Assembly: GCF_006442205.1 (NCBI RefSeq)
Contig: NZ_VFVR01000015.1
Span: forward strand, 1 to 55,000
Source: Mesorhizobium sp. B2-3-12
GTDB taxonomy: Bacteria; Pseudomonadota; Alphaproteobacteria; Rhizobiales; Rhizobiaceae
Direction: 5' to 3'
DNA: 55,000 nt
Shown: piece after piece, positions 34,757 through 43,960 of the stretch
How the letters are laid out: each line of letters opens with the position of its first letter
Position numbering within the stretch: position 1 is the stretch's first letter
Notes under the pieces: generated by a model
What the model saw: only the letters and a program-made list of their open reading frames with translations
Told to the model about the DNA's origin: nothing
Database searches by the model: none
Translations under genes and position numbers: made by a program

Positions 34757-35242
34757 TCAGCTCACGCTGCCGATCAATTTCTCTAGCAGATGTGAAAGCG
34801 TTTCCCGTTCCGTCGGCGTCAGGCCCCCGAGAACCTCGTGTTCGTTGGCGACATGAGCGGTGACGGCCTCGTCGATCAGGGCGAGACCCTTTTCAGTCAA
34901 CCTTACGACGATGCCGCGCCGGTCGTTGGGATGCGGCCCGCGTAGGATCAATCCAGACGCTTCGAGCCGATCCAGCCTGTTGGTCATGGCCCCGGAGGTC
35001 ACCATCGTGGCCTCGTAAAGCGCTGTCGGGGTCAGCGCGTAAGGCGAGCCGGAGCGGCGCAGCGTCGCCAGCACATCGAACTCTCCCGCCTGCAGTCCGA
35101 AACGGGCAAAGAGCGGCGCAAGGCGCTCGCGCGCGATCAGCGAGGAGACCTCATTCAAGCGTCCGATCACAGCCATCGGAGACACGTCCAGGTCCGGCCG
35201 TTCTCGCTGCCATTGCTCGATGGCTTTCCCTGCGCGGTCCAT
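34757..35242 (-). CDS. MarR-family transcriptional regulator
   Basis: The 161-residue protein has the MarR winged helix-turn-helix: FGLQAGEFDVLATLRRSG, LTPTALYEATMVTSGAMTNRLDRLEASGLI and the wing HPNDRRGIVVRLTEKG (about residues 50-125). MarR dimers usually repress a divergent gene and release DNA on binding phenolic or oxidised ligands. Here the divergent gene is a DMT transporter 98 bp away, with a near-perfect inverted repeat in the gap. The end is 4 bp from the DUF1178 stop (convergent). Confidence 0.93.
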   Translation of the reverse strand: MDRAGKAIEQWQRERPDLDVSPMAVIGRLNEVSSLIARERLAPLFARFGLQAGEFDVLATLRRSGSPYALTPTALYEATMVTSGAMTNRLDRLEASGLILRGPHPNDRRGIVVRLTEKGLALIDEAVTAHVANEHEVLGGLTPTERETLSHLLEKLIGSVS

Positions 35243-35260
35243 CTATCTCACCATAATATA

Positions 35261-35274
35261 TCTTGACGTTAAGA
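35261..35274. promoter_or_regulatory. Candidate MarR operator TCTTGACGTTAAGA
   Basis: This 14-bp inverted repeat is palindromic apart from one pair (TCTT-G-ACGT-T-AAGA). It lies 19 bp from the MarR start and 66 bp from the transporter start, where it could control both. Similar TTGACGT-type palindromes are bound by several MarR proteins. Confidence 0.55.
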
Positions 35275-35340
35275 ATCTTTCCGTTATCTTACCGCGATAT
35301 GCAACGCCAGCCAAGAGGCTGTGCACCATAGGGCTCGATC

Positions 35341-36231
35341 ATGAAATATCTCTGGGACTCGGCGCTCGGCCTGCTGGTCGTCACCGGCGGCCTGCTCGGC
35401 CTGACGCTGCCCTTTGGCAAGCTCGCCACCGCGGCCGGCGTGCCGGCCATGGTCTGGGCCTTCGTCATCTCGCTCGGCGCCGGTGGCGTGCTTTTCGTCG
35501 TCCTGCTGCTGCGCGGCCAGCGCATCCGGCTCACCGCGCACAAACTGCGCTATTTCTTCGTTACTGCCGCCGTTTCCTATGCCGTGCCAAACCTTTTGAT
35601 GTTCTCGGCGATACCGCATCTGGGAGCCGGCTACACCGGCATCATGTTCACGCTGTCTCCGGTCATCACGCTGGTGTTCTCGATCCTGCTCGGTGTCCGG
35701 CGCCCCAACATGCTGGGCATATCAGGCATTGCCGTCGGCTTCCTCGGCGCGGTCATGGTGGCCGTGACGCGTGGCGAGGCCGGCCAGCCGGCCGATGTCT
35801 TCTGGGTCGTCATGGGCCTGCTCATTCCGGTCAGCCTTGCGGCCGGCAACATTTATCGCACGGTCGACTGGCCGGAAGGCACCGGTCCTATCGAACTCGC
35901 GGTCGGCAGCCATCTGGCGTCCGCGTCGATGCTGCTCGTCGGCATCCTGACCTTGCTTGGAGGCAAAGGTTTCGTCCAGATCGGCGCCGTGCCGCTCACC
36001 GTGGTGGCGCAGATGGCCTCGGCATCGGCGATGTTCGCTTTCTTCTTCCGGCTGCAGGCGGTGGGCGGCCCGGTCTATCTCAGCCAGATCGGCTATGTCG
36101 CGGCGGCCGTAGGGCTGTTCGCCGGTACGATCTTCCTTGGCGAGCACTATCAGCTGCTGACCTGGGTCGGCGCCATCATCGTCACGGCGGGCGTCTTCAT
36201 CACCACCAAGGCGCAAAGCCAGAAGGCCTGA
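35341..36231 (+). CDS. DMT-family (EamA) transporter, MarR-linked
   Basis: A 296-residue membrane protein with ten predicted helices as two EamA units; each begins with a conserved small-residue helix (GLLGLTLPFGKLATAAGVPA; LIPVSLAAGNIYRTVDWP). It probably exports a small molecule. Divergent from a marR-type gene with a shared operator candidate, it is likely induced by its own substrate or a related toxic compound. It is not closely similar by eye to the other DMT protein at 61-957. Confidence 0.88.
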   Translation: MKYLWDSALGLLVVTGGLLGLTLPFGKLATAAGVPAMVWAFVISLGAGGVLFVVLLLRGQRIRLTAHKLRYFFVTAAVSYAVPNLLMFSAIPHLGAGYTGIMFTLSPVITLVFSILLGVRRPNMLGISGIAVGFLGAVMVAVTRGEAGQPADVFWVVMGLLIPVSLAAGNIYRTVDWPEGTGPIELAVGSHLASASMLLVGILTLLGGKGFVQIGAVPLTVVAQMASASAMFAFFFRLQAVGGPVYLSQIGYVAAAVGLFAGTIFLGEHYQLLTWVGAIIVTAGVFITTKAQSQKA

Positions 36232-36312
36232 CGGCTTCGGGCTCAGTCGTACTGTCGCCGGCGTCGCCGCCGGGCTCCGGCCGTTCGGTATCGACAGCCG
36301 AGGATTGGCGGA

Positions 36313-37062
36313 TCAGACCGATCCCTTTTCCGCCAGCACCATGTAGTTGACGTCCATGTCCTTCGACCGCGCCCAGCGGTCGGCAAGCGGATTGTAGGTG
36401 ACACCGGTGCGGTCGATAATGGTCAGGCCGGCGCCGCCCAGCGCCTTTTCCAGCTCTTCCGGGCGCACCAGCTTGCCGAACTGATGGGTGCCGCGCGGCA
36501 GCCAGCGCAACACATATTCGGCGCCGATGATGGCGAGGCCGAGCGCTTTCAGAGTGCGGTTGATGGTGGCCACGAACATGATGCCGCCGGGCTTGACCAT
36601 CTCGCCGCATTTGGCGACGAACAGGTCGATGTCGGCGACATGTTCGACCACTTCCATGTTGAGGACGACATCGAATTTTTCGCCCGCCTCTGCGAGATCT
36701 TCCGCCGTCGTGGCGCGATAGTCGATGCTCACATTGCCTTCGGCGGCATGGAGTTTCGCCACTTCGATGTTTGTTTCGGAGGCGTCCGCTCCGACCACCT
36801 CGGCGCCGAGCCGCGCCATCGGCTCGCACAAAAGGCCGCCGCCGCAACCGATGTCGAGGATGCGCAGGCCCTCGAACGGCCGCGCCGCGCGCGGGTCGCG
36901 ACCAAAGCGCGCCGCGATCTGGTCGCGGATATAGGAAAGCCGGACCGGATTGAATTTGTGTAGCGGACGAAATTTGCCGTTCGGATTCCACCATTCGGCG
37001 GCAAGGGCGGAAAAGCGTTCCACTTCTCCGGCATCGATCGTCGATCGTCGGGGCTCAGGCAT
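36313..37062 (-). CDS. ubiG: Ubiquinone biosynthesis O-methyltransferase
   Basis: The 249-residue UbiG catalyses both O-methylations of ubiquinone synthesis. Motif I is RILDIGCGGGLLCEPMARLG (residues 68-87). The family signature FSALAAEWWNPNGKFRPLH stands near the N-terminus, and NMEVVEHV is motif II. AGGAG lies 10 bp upstream of the ATG at 37062. It is convergent with the DMT transporter and stands 102 bp from the histidine kinase end. A long open frame at 36200-36994 on the same strand is a shadow. Confidence 0.96.
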   Translation of the reverse strand: MPEPRRSTIDAGEVERFSALAAEWWNPNGKFRPLHKFNPVRLSYIRDQIAARFGRDPRAARPFEGLRILDIGCGGGLLCEPMARLGAEVVGADASETNIEVAKLHAAEGNVSIDYRATTAEDLAEAGEKFDVVLNMEVVEHVADIDLFVAKCGEMVKPGGIMFVATINRTLKALGLAIIGAEYVLRWLPRGTHQFGKLVRPEELEKALGGAGLTIIDRTGVTYNPLADRWARSKDMDVNYMVLAEKGSV

Positions 37063-37164
37063 TCGGTTGGTCTCCTCGAACGCTAGGAAGTCGGGCGGGA
37101 GGCATCGAATGTCAAGGCAACAATTTTCAATGCTGACATAGTGACTGGCCGACCAAAGGCCAGC

Positions 37165-39027
37165 CTAATTCGTGTCCAGCACGTCGCGCAGCTTCGCTTC
37201 CAACTGCTCCATGGTGAAGGGCTTGGCCAGGAAGTGCACGTCATGGTCGAGCACGCCGTTGTGGACCACGGCGTTCCTGGTGAAACCGGTGGTGAAGACG
37301 ACTTTCAACCCGGGCTGGCGTGCGACCGCCTCCTCGGCGAGCTTGCGGCCATTCATCGCCGGCATGACGATGTCCGTGAAAAGCAGGGCGATGCCAGGGG
37401 TCGCGGCGAGCTTCTGAAGCGCCTCCTCGCCGCTTCCGGCCTGGATGACGGTGTAGCCGAGTTCGCGCATGACCCCCGTCGTGGCGGCCCGCACGCGGGC
37501 GTCGTCCTCCACGACGAGGATCGTCTCGGTGACCCTGACGGCGCTCTTGCCGGGCCCGGCGGGTGCCGCCGGCTCCTCCGGCCCGAAAAACCGCGGCAGA
37601 TAGATTTTGACCGTCGTGCCTTCGCCGATCTCGGAGTAGATCTTGACGTGGCCGCCCGACTGTTTGACGAAGCCGAACACCTGGCTCAGCCCAAGTCCCG
37701 TGCCCTTGTTGACCGGCTTGGTCGTGTAGAAGGGCTCAAAGGCCTTGGAAATGACTTCCGGCGACATGCCCGCGCCGGCGTCGGTCACCGCGATCATCAC
37801 ATATTGGCCAGGCGCGACTTCGGCGTGCGTGGATGCATAGGCCTCGTCGAGGTGGCTGTTGGCGGTCTCGATGGTCAACTTGCCGTCATTGTCCATGGCA
37901 TCGCGGGCATTGACGGCAAGATTGAGGATCGCGTTCTCGATCTGGCTGGGATCGGCATGGGTTTTCCACAGGCCGCCCGCCAGCACCGTTTCGATGCGAA
38001 TGCCTTCGCCGAGCGCACGGCGCAGAAGATCGGACATGCCCGTCAACAGGCGGTTGGCATCGACAACCTGCGGCGCCAGCGGCTGCAGCCGCGAGAAGGC
38101 AAGCAGGCGGGAGGTCAGATTGGCGGCACGGTTGGTTGCGTCGGTCGCGGCCTCGACGAGTTTTTCGATGTCATGTTCGCCACGCTTCAGCTTGCGCTGG
38201 GCAAGGTTCATGGCGCTGAGGATGACCGCCAGCATGTTGTTGAAGTCATGCGCTATGCCGCCGGTCAATTGCCCGACCGCTTCCATTTTCTGCATCTGGC
38301 GTATCTGGGATTCGGCCTTTTCACGCGTCTGAATCTCGTTGCCGAGCTCGATGTTCTTGCGCATCAACTCTTCCTGGGCCGTGGCGACCTCGCGGAAGCG
38401 GCGGCGGGATTGACGGATGGTGTAGGCGGCCAGGAGGAAGATCGCCAGCAACGCTGCCAGTGAGCCGATGCGCAGCCAGGCCTCGACTCGGTCGGTGTGG
38501 GCGTCGCGTGCGGCCACGGCGGCGGCGCCGATCCGCCGGATCGTGTCCATGCTGGCGCGGATCTCGTCCATGGCGGCCTTGCCCTGGCCGCTGCGGACCA
38601 GTTGCAGGGCCTTTGCCGCATCGCCCCGGTCGTAGAGCGCGATTGTCTGCGACAGCTCGGCCTGCTTTTGCGAAAGCGCGTCCTTGATGTGGCTGACCTG
38701 CTGGACGAGCTGGTCGTCCTCAGCCGTCATGGCGTCGATACGGGCGAGCTGTCCGGGCATGGCCTCGACGGCCTTCCGGTAGGGCTCGAGATAGGATTTT
38801 TCACCGGTCAGCAGGTAGCCGCGCTGACCGCTCTCGGCGTCCTGGGCCAATGAAAGCAGACCGGAAAGCTGTTCCTGATACTCGATCGTCTCGCGCGCGG
38901 CCGCACGATTGGCCCTCTGGCTCTCGACGAGCACAGCACGGGTGCCGACGATCAGCGCCAGCACGGCGAAGCCCGCGACAAGCGGAAGCGATTGCAATCG
39001 CGTGGCGCGCCGAAGCCGAGCAATCAT
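37165..39027 (-). CDS. Hybrid sensor histidine kinase with CHASE3 and receiver domains
   Basis: The 620-residue membrane kinase has TM1 (about 13-34), a periplasmic CHASE3 domain (40-178; AQDAESGQRGYLLTGEKSYL is its signature), TM2 (186-205) and a coiled coil. HisKA carries phospho-His H260 (GGIAHDFNNML). The HATPase domain shows N373 (NLAVNARDAM), DAGAGMS and GTGLGLS. A C-terminal receiver follows with acidic pair ED508-509, phospho-Asp D552 (LFTDIVMP) and the later Lys in FLAKPF. All residues for phosphorelay are present. No cognate regulator is adjacent and the signal is unknown. It is divergent from lysC. Confidence 0.94.
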   Translation of the reverse strand: MIARLRRATRLQSLPLVAGFAVLALIVGTRAVLVESQRANRAAARETIEYQEQLSGLLSLAQDAESGQRGYLLTGEKSYLEPYRKAVEAMPGQLARIDAMTAEDDQLVQQVSHIKDALSQKQAELSQTIALYDRGDAAKALQLVRSGQGKAAMDEIRASMDTIRRIGAAAVAARDAHTDRVEAWLRIGSLAALLAIFLLAAYTIRQSRRRFREVATAQEELMRKNIELGNEIQTREKAESQIRQMQKMEAVGQLTGGIAHDFNNMLAVILSAMNLAQRKLKRGEHDIEKLVEAATDATNRAANLTSRLLAFSRLQPLAPQVVDANRLLTGMSDLLRRALGEGIRIETVLAGGLWKTHADPSQIENAILNLAVNARDAMDNDGKLTIETANSHLDEAYASTHAEVAPGQYVMIAVTDAGAGMSPEVISKAFEPFYTTKPVNKGTGLGLSQVFGFVKQSGGHVKIYSEIGEGTTVKIYLPRFFGPEEPAAPAGPGKSAVRVTETILVVEDDARVRAATTGVMRELGYTVIQAGSGEEALQKLAATPGIALLFTDIVMPAMNGRKLAEEAVARQPGLKVVFTTGFTRNAVVHNGVLDHDVHFLAKPFTMEQLEAKLRDVLDTN

Positions 39028-39262
39028 CTGTTATGCCGAACCAAAAGGAATTCCCCGCGGGCAGCATTTGGTAAGCGGCGCAAGCCTGGAAGGCAATATG
39101 CCGTCTTCTTGAAGCTTGCGATCGGCCGCAGCCTTGCGAAACCCTCGTCATTTGGCTAAGGAGGCCGCGCATTCAGCGGCCGGCGCCAGCCGGGCGTTTT
39201 CTTCCGTTTTCGGCTCCCAGGTTTGGCAGGTGGCCGGTTTCAGTCAAAGGCATTTCGCTTCC

Positions 39263-40516
39263 ATGGCGCGTATCGTGATGAAATTCGGCGGAACCTCCGT
39301 CGCCGACATCGCCCGCATCCGCAATGTGGCGCGTCACGTCAAACGCGAGGTCGACGCAGGTCACGAGGTGGCGGTAGTGGTCTCGGCGATGGCCGGCAAG
39401 ACCAACGAGCTGGTCGGCTGGACGCGCGAAGCTTCGCCCATGCATGACGCGCGCGAATATGACGCCGTCGTCGCTTCCGGCGAACAGGTCACCGCCGGCC
39501 TTCTCGCCATCACCTTGCAGAACATGGGCGTGCATGCGCGGTCCTGGCAGGGCTGGCAGATCCCGATCAAGACCGACAACGCGCATGGCGCGGCCCGCAT
39601 CCTCGACATTGACGGGGCATTCCTGATCAAGCGCTTCGGCGAGGGGCAGGTGGCCGTCATTGCCGGTTTCCAAGGCATCGGCCCGGACAACCGGATCGCC
39701 ACGCTAGGCCGCGGCGGTTCGGACACCAGTGCCGTCGCCATCGCCGCCGCGGTCAAGGCCGACCGTTGCGATATCTACACCGACGTCGACGGGGTCTACA
39801 CCACCGACCCGCGCATTGAGCCCAAGGCGCGCCGGCTGGCCAAGATCTCTTTCGAGGAAATGCTTGAAATGGCCTCGCTCGGCGCCAAGGTTCTGCAGGT
39901 GCGTTCGGTCGAGCTTGCCATGGTGCACAGGGTGCGTACCTTCGTGCGGTCGTCCTTCGACGATCCCGACGCGCCCGGAATGGGGGATTTGCTCAATCCT
40001 CCCGGAACGCTCATTTGCGACGAGGAAGAGATCGTGGAACAGCAGGTCGTCACCGGAATTGCCTACGCCAAGGACGAGGCCCAGATTTCGCTGCGCCGCG
40101 TCGGCGACCGCCCGGGAGTCGCCGCCGGCATTTTCGGGCCGCTGGCCGAGGCCAACATCAATGTCGACATGATCGTCCAGAACATCTCCGAGGACGGCAA
40201 GTTCACCGACATGACCTTCACCGTGCCCTCGGGCGACGTCGACAAGGCGCTTCACGTGCTCGAAAATCTGAAAGCCGAAGTCGGCTACGATGTCGTGCAG
40301 TCGGAAGCCGGCATGTCGAAGGTTTCGGTCATCGGCATCGGCATGAGGAGCCATGCGGGCGTTGCAGCCACCGCTTTCAAGGCGCTGGCCGACAAGTCGA
40401 TCAACATCCGGGCGATCACGACCTCCGAGATCAAGATTTCGATACTGATCGACGGTCCATACACTGAACTCGCGGTTCGTACTTTGCATTCCGTCTACGG
40501 TCTGGATAAGCAGTAG
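39263..40516 (+). CDS. lysC: Aspartate kinase
   Basis: The 417-residue enzyme phosphorylates aspartate, the first step to lysine, threonine, methionine and diaminopimelate. It opens with VMKFGGTSVAD; the kinase domain has GRGGSDTSAVAIAAA and DVDGVYTTDPR. Two ACT domains follow (about residues 265-345 and 345-410; VGDRPGVAAGIF, INIRAITTSEIKISIL) for feedback control. The ATG at 39263 is the conserved start; 49 extra codons upstream are open but not conserved. No lysine riboswitch is visible in the 235-bp leader. Confidence 0.97.
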   Translation: MARIVMKFGGTSVADIARIRNVARHVKREVDAGHEVAVVVSAMAGKTNELVGWTREASPMHDAREYDAVVASGEQVTAGLLAITLQNMGVHARSWQGWQIPIKTDNAHGAARILDIDGAFLIKRFGEGQVAVIAGFQGIGPDNRIATLGRGGSDTSAVAIAAAVKADRCDIYTDVDGVYTTDPRIEPKARRLAKISFEEMLEMASLGAKVLQVRSVELAMVHRVRTFVRSSFDDPDAPGMGDLLNPPGTLICDEEEIVEQQVVTGIAYAKDEAQISLRRVGDRPGVAAGIFGPLAEANINVDMIVQNISEDGKFTDMTFTVPSGDVDKALHVLENLKAEVGYDVVQSEAGMSKVSVIGIGMRSHAGVAATAFKALADKSINIRAITTSEIKISILIDGPYTELAVRTLHSVYGLDKQ

Positions 40517-40599
40517 CGAGAACGATTTGAGTTATTGCGTGTGCGCCGGTCGCAGTGGAAACTGCGGCGGGCAAAATGCCCATTGGAGAAGAAGCCGCG

Positions 40600-42870
40600 A
40601 TGCGTGACACGGCCGTTGGCCCGCGCGTTTTGCTGAAACGGCTCCGCGAGCTCATGCAGGAGCCGCTGGAGCCGCAGGAGCGGCTTGACCGCATCGTGCG
40701 CGACATCGCCTCCAACATGGTCGCCGAAGTCTGCTCGCTCTACGTGCTGCGCGCCGATTCGGTACTCGAACTCTACGCCACCGAAGGTCTGAACCCCAAC
40801 GCCGTCCACCTGGCGCAGCTGCGGCTGGGACAAGGCCTGGTCGGCACCATCGCCGCAAGTGCGAGGCCGCTCAACCTGTCCAACGCGCAGGAACATCCGG
40901 CCTTCGCCTACCTGCCGGAGACCGGGGAAGAGATCTACAATTCCTTCCTCGGCGTGCCGGTGTTGAGGGCAGGGCGCACGCTGGGCGTCTTGGTTGTCCA
41001 GAACAAGACCATGCGCCATTACCGCGACGACGAGGTCGAAGCGCTGGAAACCACCGCCATGGTCATCGCCGAGATGATCGCCACCGGCGATCTGGCGCGG
41101 CTGACCCGGCCCGGGCTGGAACTCGATCTGCGCCGGCCGGTGAGCTTCACGGGGCTGTCCTTCAACGACGGTGTCGGGCTTGGCCATGTCGTGCTGCACG
41201 AGCCGCGCATCGTCGTCACCAATCTGTTCAACGAGGACAGTGAGGAAGAGGTTCGCCGGCTCGAAGCCTCGCTCGGTTCGCTCAGGCTCTCGATCGACGA
41301 CATGCTGGAGCGCCGCGATGTCGCCTTCGAGGGCGAGCATCGCCAGGTGCTGGAAGCCTACCGGATGTTCGCCAACGACCGCGGCTGGGTGCGCCGGCTG
41401 GAAGAAGCGATCCGCAACGGCCTGACGGCGGAGGCGGCGGTGGAAAAGGTGCAGAGCGACATGCGCGCCCGCATGCTGCACATGACCGATCCCTATCTGC
41501 GCGAGCGGATGAGCGATTTCGACGACCTCGCGAACCGGCTGCTGCGGCAGCTGATGGGACGTGGGCCCGAGGATGTCGCGGCCTCGCTGCCGAAGGATGC
41601 CATCATCGTCGCGCGCTCGATGGGCGCCGCCGAACTGCTCGATTACCCTCGCGACAAGCTGCGTGGCCTGGTGCTTGAGGATGGTGCCGCCACCAGCCAC
41701 GTCGTCATCGTCGCGCGCGCCATGGGCATTCCGGTCGCCGGCCAGATGAAGGGCGCCGTTTCCATGGCGGAAAACGGCGACCCCATCATCGTCGACGGCG
41801 AGGAAGGCGCAATCCATCTGCGGCCGCAATCCGATCTCGAAGCCGCCTATGCTGAAAAGGTGCGTTTCAGGGCGCGCCGGCAAGAGGTCTACCGCGAGCT
41901 GCGCAAGAAGCCGTCGACGACCAGGGACGGTGTCCAGGTCGATCTCTTGATGAATGCCGGGCTTGCCGTCGACCTGCCGCAGCTGGCCGAGGCGGGCGCG
42001 GCCGGCATCGGGCTGTTTCGCACCGAATTGCAGTTCATGGTCGCCTCGACCTTTCCGCGCGCCGAGGCCCAGGAAAAACTCTATCGCGACGTGCTCGAGG
42101 CCGCGCGTGGCAAGCCGGTCACCTTCCGCACCATCGACATCGGTGGCGACAAGGTGCTGCCCTATTTCAAGGGCGCGATCCAGGAAGAAAATCCCGCGCT
42201 CGGCTGGCGCGCGATCCGCCTGACGCTCGACCGGCCGGGCTTGCTGCGCACCCAGATCCGCGCCCTGCTCAAGGCCAGCGGCGGGCGTGAGCTCAAGCTG
42301 ATGCTGCCGATGGTGACCGAGCTCGGCGAAATCGCGCAGGCGCGCGAGATCATCGACCGCGAGGTGCGGCACCTCTCGCGCTTCGCCCACCACCTGCCGA
42401 CCAGCCTCAAGCTGGGCGCCATGCTGGAAGTGCCGTCGCTCCTGTTCCAGCTCGACGAACTGATGAAGGCGGTCGACTTCGTCTCTGTCGGGTCGAACGA
42501 TCTGTTTCAGTTCGTGATGGCGGTCGACCGCGGCAACACGCAACTGGCCAACCGCTTCGATACGCTGTCGGCGCCGTTCCTGCGCGTGCTCAAGCAGATC
42601 GCCGACGCCGGCGCCCGCAATCACACGCCGGTCACCTTGTGCGGCGAACTCGCCGGCAAGCCGATCTCGGCGATGGCGCTGATCGGCCTCGGTTTCCGCT
42701 CGATCTCGATGTCGCCGGCCTCGATCGGTCCGGTCAAGGCGATGCTGACGGAGTTGCCGCTGGAGGAATTGAAGGCGTTCTTCGACGACAATCTGATGGC
42801 GCCGGCGGAGGGCTTGCCGATGCGGGCTTTGCTGCAGGCCTTCGCCGACGACCGCTCGATCCCGTTGTAG
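40600..42870 (+). CDS. ptsP: PTSNtr enzyme I (PEP-protein phosphotransferase)
   Basis: The 756-residue protein has an N-terminal GAF domain (about 20-165), then the enzyme I parts. The active histidine is H367 in GAATSHVVIVARAMGIPV. The PEP-binding barrel has GLFRTELQFM, SVGSNDLFQFVMAVDRGN and TLCGELAG. It starts the nitrogen phosphotransfer relay EINtr-NPr-EIIANtr, which governs nitrogen and potassium responses rather than sugar uptake. GGAGAAG lies 8 bp before the ATG at 40600. It follows lysC by 83 bp, the standard order in rhizobia. Confidence 0.97.
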   Translation: MRDTAVGPRVLLKRLRELMQEPLEPQERLDRIVRDIASNMVAEVCSLYVLRADSVLELYATEGLNPNAVHLAQLRLGQGLVGTIAASARPLNLSNAQEHPAFAYLPETGEEIYNSFLGVPVLRAGRTLGVLVVQNKTMRHYRDDEVEALETTAMVIAEMIATGDLARLTRPGLELDLRRPVSFTGLSFNDGVGLGHVVLHEPRIVVTNLFNEDSEEEVRRLEASLGSLRLSIDDMLERRDVAFEGEHRQVLEAYRMFANDRGWVRRLEEAIRNGLTAEAAVEKVQSDMRARMLHMTDPYLRERMSDFDDLANRLLRQLMGRGPEDVAASLPKDAIIVARSMGAAELLDYPRDKLRGLVLEDGAATSHVVIVARAMGIPVAGQMKGAVSMAENGDPIIVDGEEGAIHLRPQSDLEAAYAEKVRFRARRQEVYRELRKKPSTTRDGVQVDLLMNAGLAVDLPQLAEAGAAGIGLFRTELQFMVASTFPRAEAQEKLYRDVLEAARGKPVTFRTIDIGGDKVLPYFKGAIQEENPALGWRAIRLTLDRPGLLRTQIRALLKASGGRELKLMLPMVTELGEIAQAREIIDREVRHLSRFAHHLPTSLKLGAMLEVPSLLFQLDELMKAVDFVSVGSNDLFQFVMAVDRGNTQLANRFDTLSAPFLRVLKQIADAGARNHTPVTLCGELAGKPISAMALIGLGFRSISMSPASIGPVKAMLTELPLEELKAFFDDNLMAPAEGLPMRALLQAFADDRSIPL

Positions 42871-42880
42871 CAGCCTCATC

Positions 42881-43960
42881 ATGGTCAATTTGCCCCGCGA
42901 TCGCATGGATCAAGTCGTCAAGCGTTTCGAGATGCTCGAAGCGCAAATGTCGGCCGGACCGGCGCCGGATGCCTATGTGAAGATGGCGTCGGAATATGCC
43001 GAATTGCAGGACATGGTGGCCAAGGTCAGGGAATTGCGCTCGGCCGAGCACGAGCAGGCCGACCTCGAAGCGATGCTCGCCGACAAGGGCACCGATGCCG
43101 AGATGCGGGCGCTCGCCGAAGCCGATCTGCCCGGCGTCGAGGAGCGCATCGAGGCGCTGCAGAAGGACATCCAGATCCTGCTCCTGCCCAGGGATGCCGC
43201 CGACGACAAGAACGCCATCCTCGAAATCCGCGCCGGCACCGGCGGCGACGAGGCCGCACTTTTCGCCGGCGACCTGTTTCGCATGTACGAGCGCTACGCC
43301 GCCGAACGCGGCTGGCGTTTCGAAACGGTGTCGGCCAGCGACGGCGATGCCGGCGGCTTCAAGGAAATCATCGCCACGATCTCGGGCAAGGGCGTGTTCG
43401 CCCATCTGAAGTTCGAATCCGGCGTGCATCGCGTGCAGCGTGTGCCGGCGACCGAAGCCAGCGGGCGCATCCACACGTCCGCTGCCACCGTCGCCGTGCT
43501 GCCGGAAGCCGAAGAGGTCGACATCGATATCAGGGCCGAGGACATCCGCATCGACACGATGCGGGCGTCGGGTTCCGGTGGCCAGCACGTCAACACCACC
43601 GATTCGGCGGTGCGCATCACCCATTTGCTGACCGGCATCATGGTGGTGCAGGCGGAGAAGTCGCAGCACCAGAACCGGGCCAAGGCCATGCAGATCCTGC
43701 GCGCCCGGCTCTACGACATGGAACGCAGCAAGGCGGACGAGGAACGTTCCGAATCGCGCAAGTCGCAGGTCGGGTCGGGCGACCGCTCGGAACGCATCCG
43801 CACCTACAATTTCCCGCAGGGCCGGGTCACCGACCATCGCATCAACCTGACGCTCTACAAGCTCGACCGGGTGATGATGGGTGAACTCGACGAAATCGTC
43901 GACGCGCTGATCGCCGATCACCAGTCGAAGCTGCTGGCCGATATCGGCCTCGATGGCTGA
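42881..43960 (+). CDS. prfA: Peptide chain release factor 1
   Basis: The 359-residue factor ends translation at UAA and UAG. The GGQ hydrolysis motif is at about residues 232-234 (GSGGQHVNTTDSAV). The codon-recognition region near 185 reads HRVQRVPATEASGRIHTS, where RF1 has its PxT tripeptide (PAT). The ATG at 42881 comes 10 bp after ptsP. The stop overlaps prmC by 8 bp, so factor and modifying enzyme are made together. Confidence 0.97.
   Translation: MVNLPRDRMDQVVKRFEMLEAQMSAGPAPDAYVKMASEYAELQDMVAKVRELRSAEHEQADLEAMLADKGTDAEMRALAEADLPGVEERIEALQKDIQILLLPRDAADDKNAILEIRAGTGGDEAALFAGDLFRMYERYAAERGWRFETVSASDGDAGGFKEIIATISGKGVFAHLKFESGVHRVQRVPATEASGRIHTSAATVAVLPEAEEVDIDIRAEDIRIDTMRASGSGGQHVNTTDSAVRITHLLTGIMVVQAEKSQHQNRAKAMQILRARLYDMERSKADEERSESRKSQVGSGDRSERIRTYNFPQGRVTDHRINLTLYKLDRVMMGELDEIVDALIADHQSKLLADIGLDG

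Noticed and set aside
36200..36994. 264-codon frame overlapping ubiG on the same strand
   Set aside because: It is an Arg-rich shadow of the ubiG frame, which carries the SAM motifs.
39028..39262. Lysine riboswitch in the lysC leader
   Set aside because: No multi-helix conserved core could be recognised in the 235-bp leader.
40495..42906. 803-codon open frame antisense to ptsP
   Set aside because: Same reason: the composition is His/Arg/Gln-rich shadow coding and ptsP is certain.
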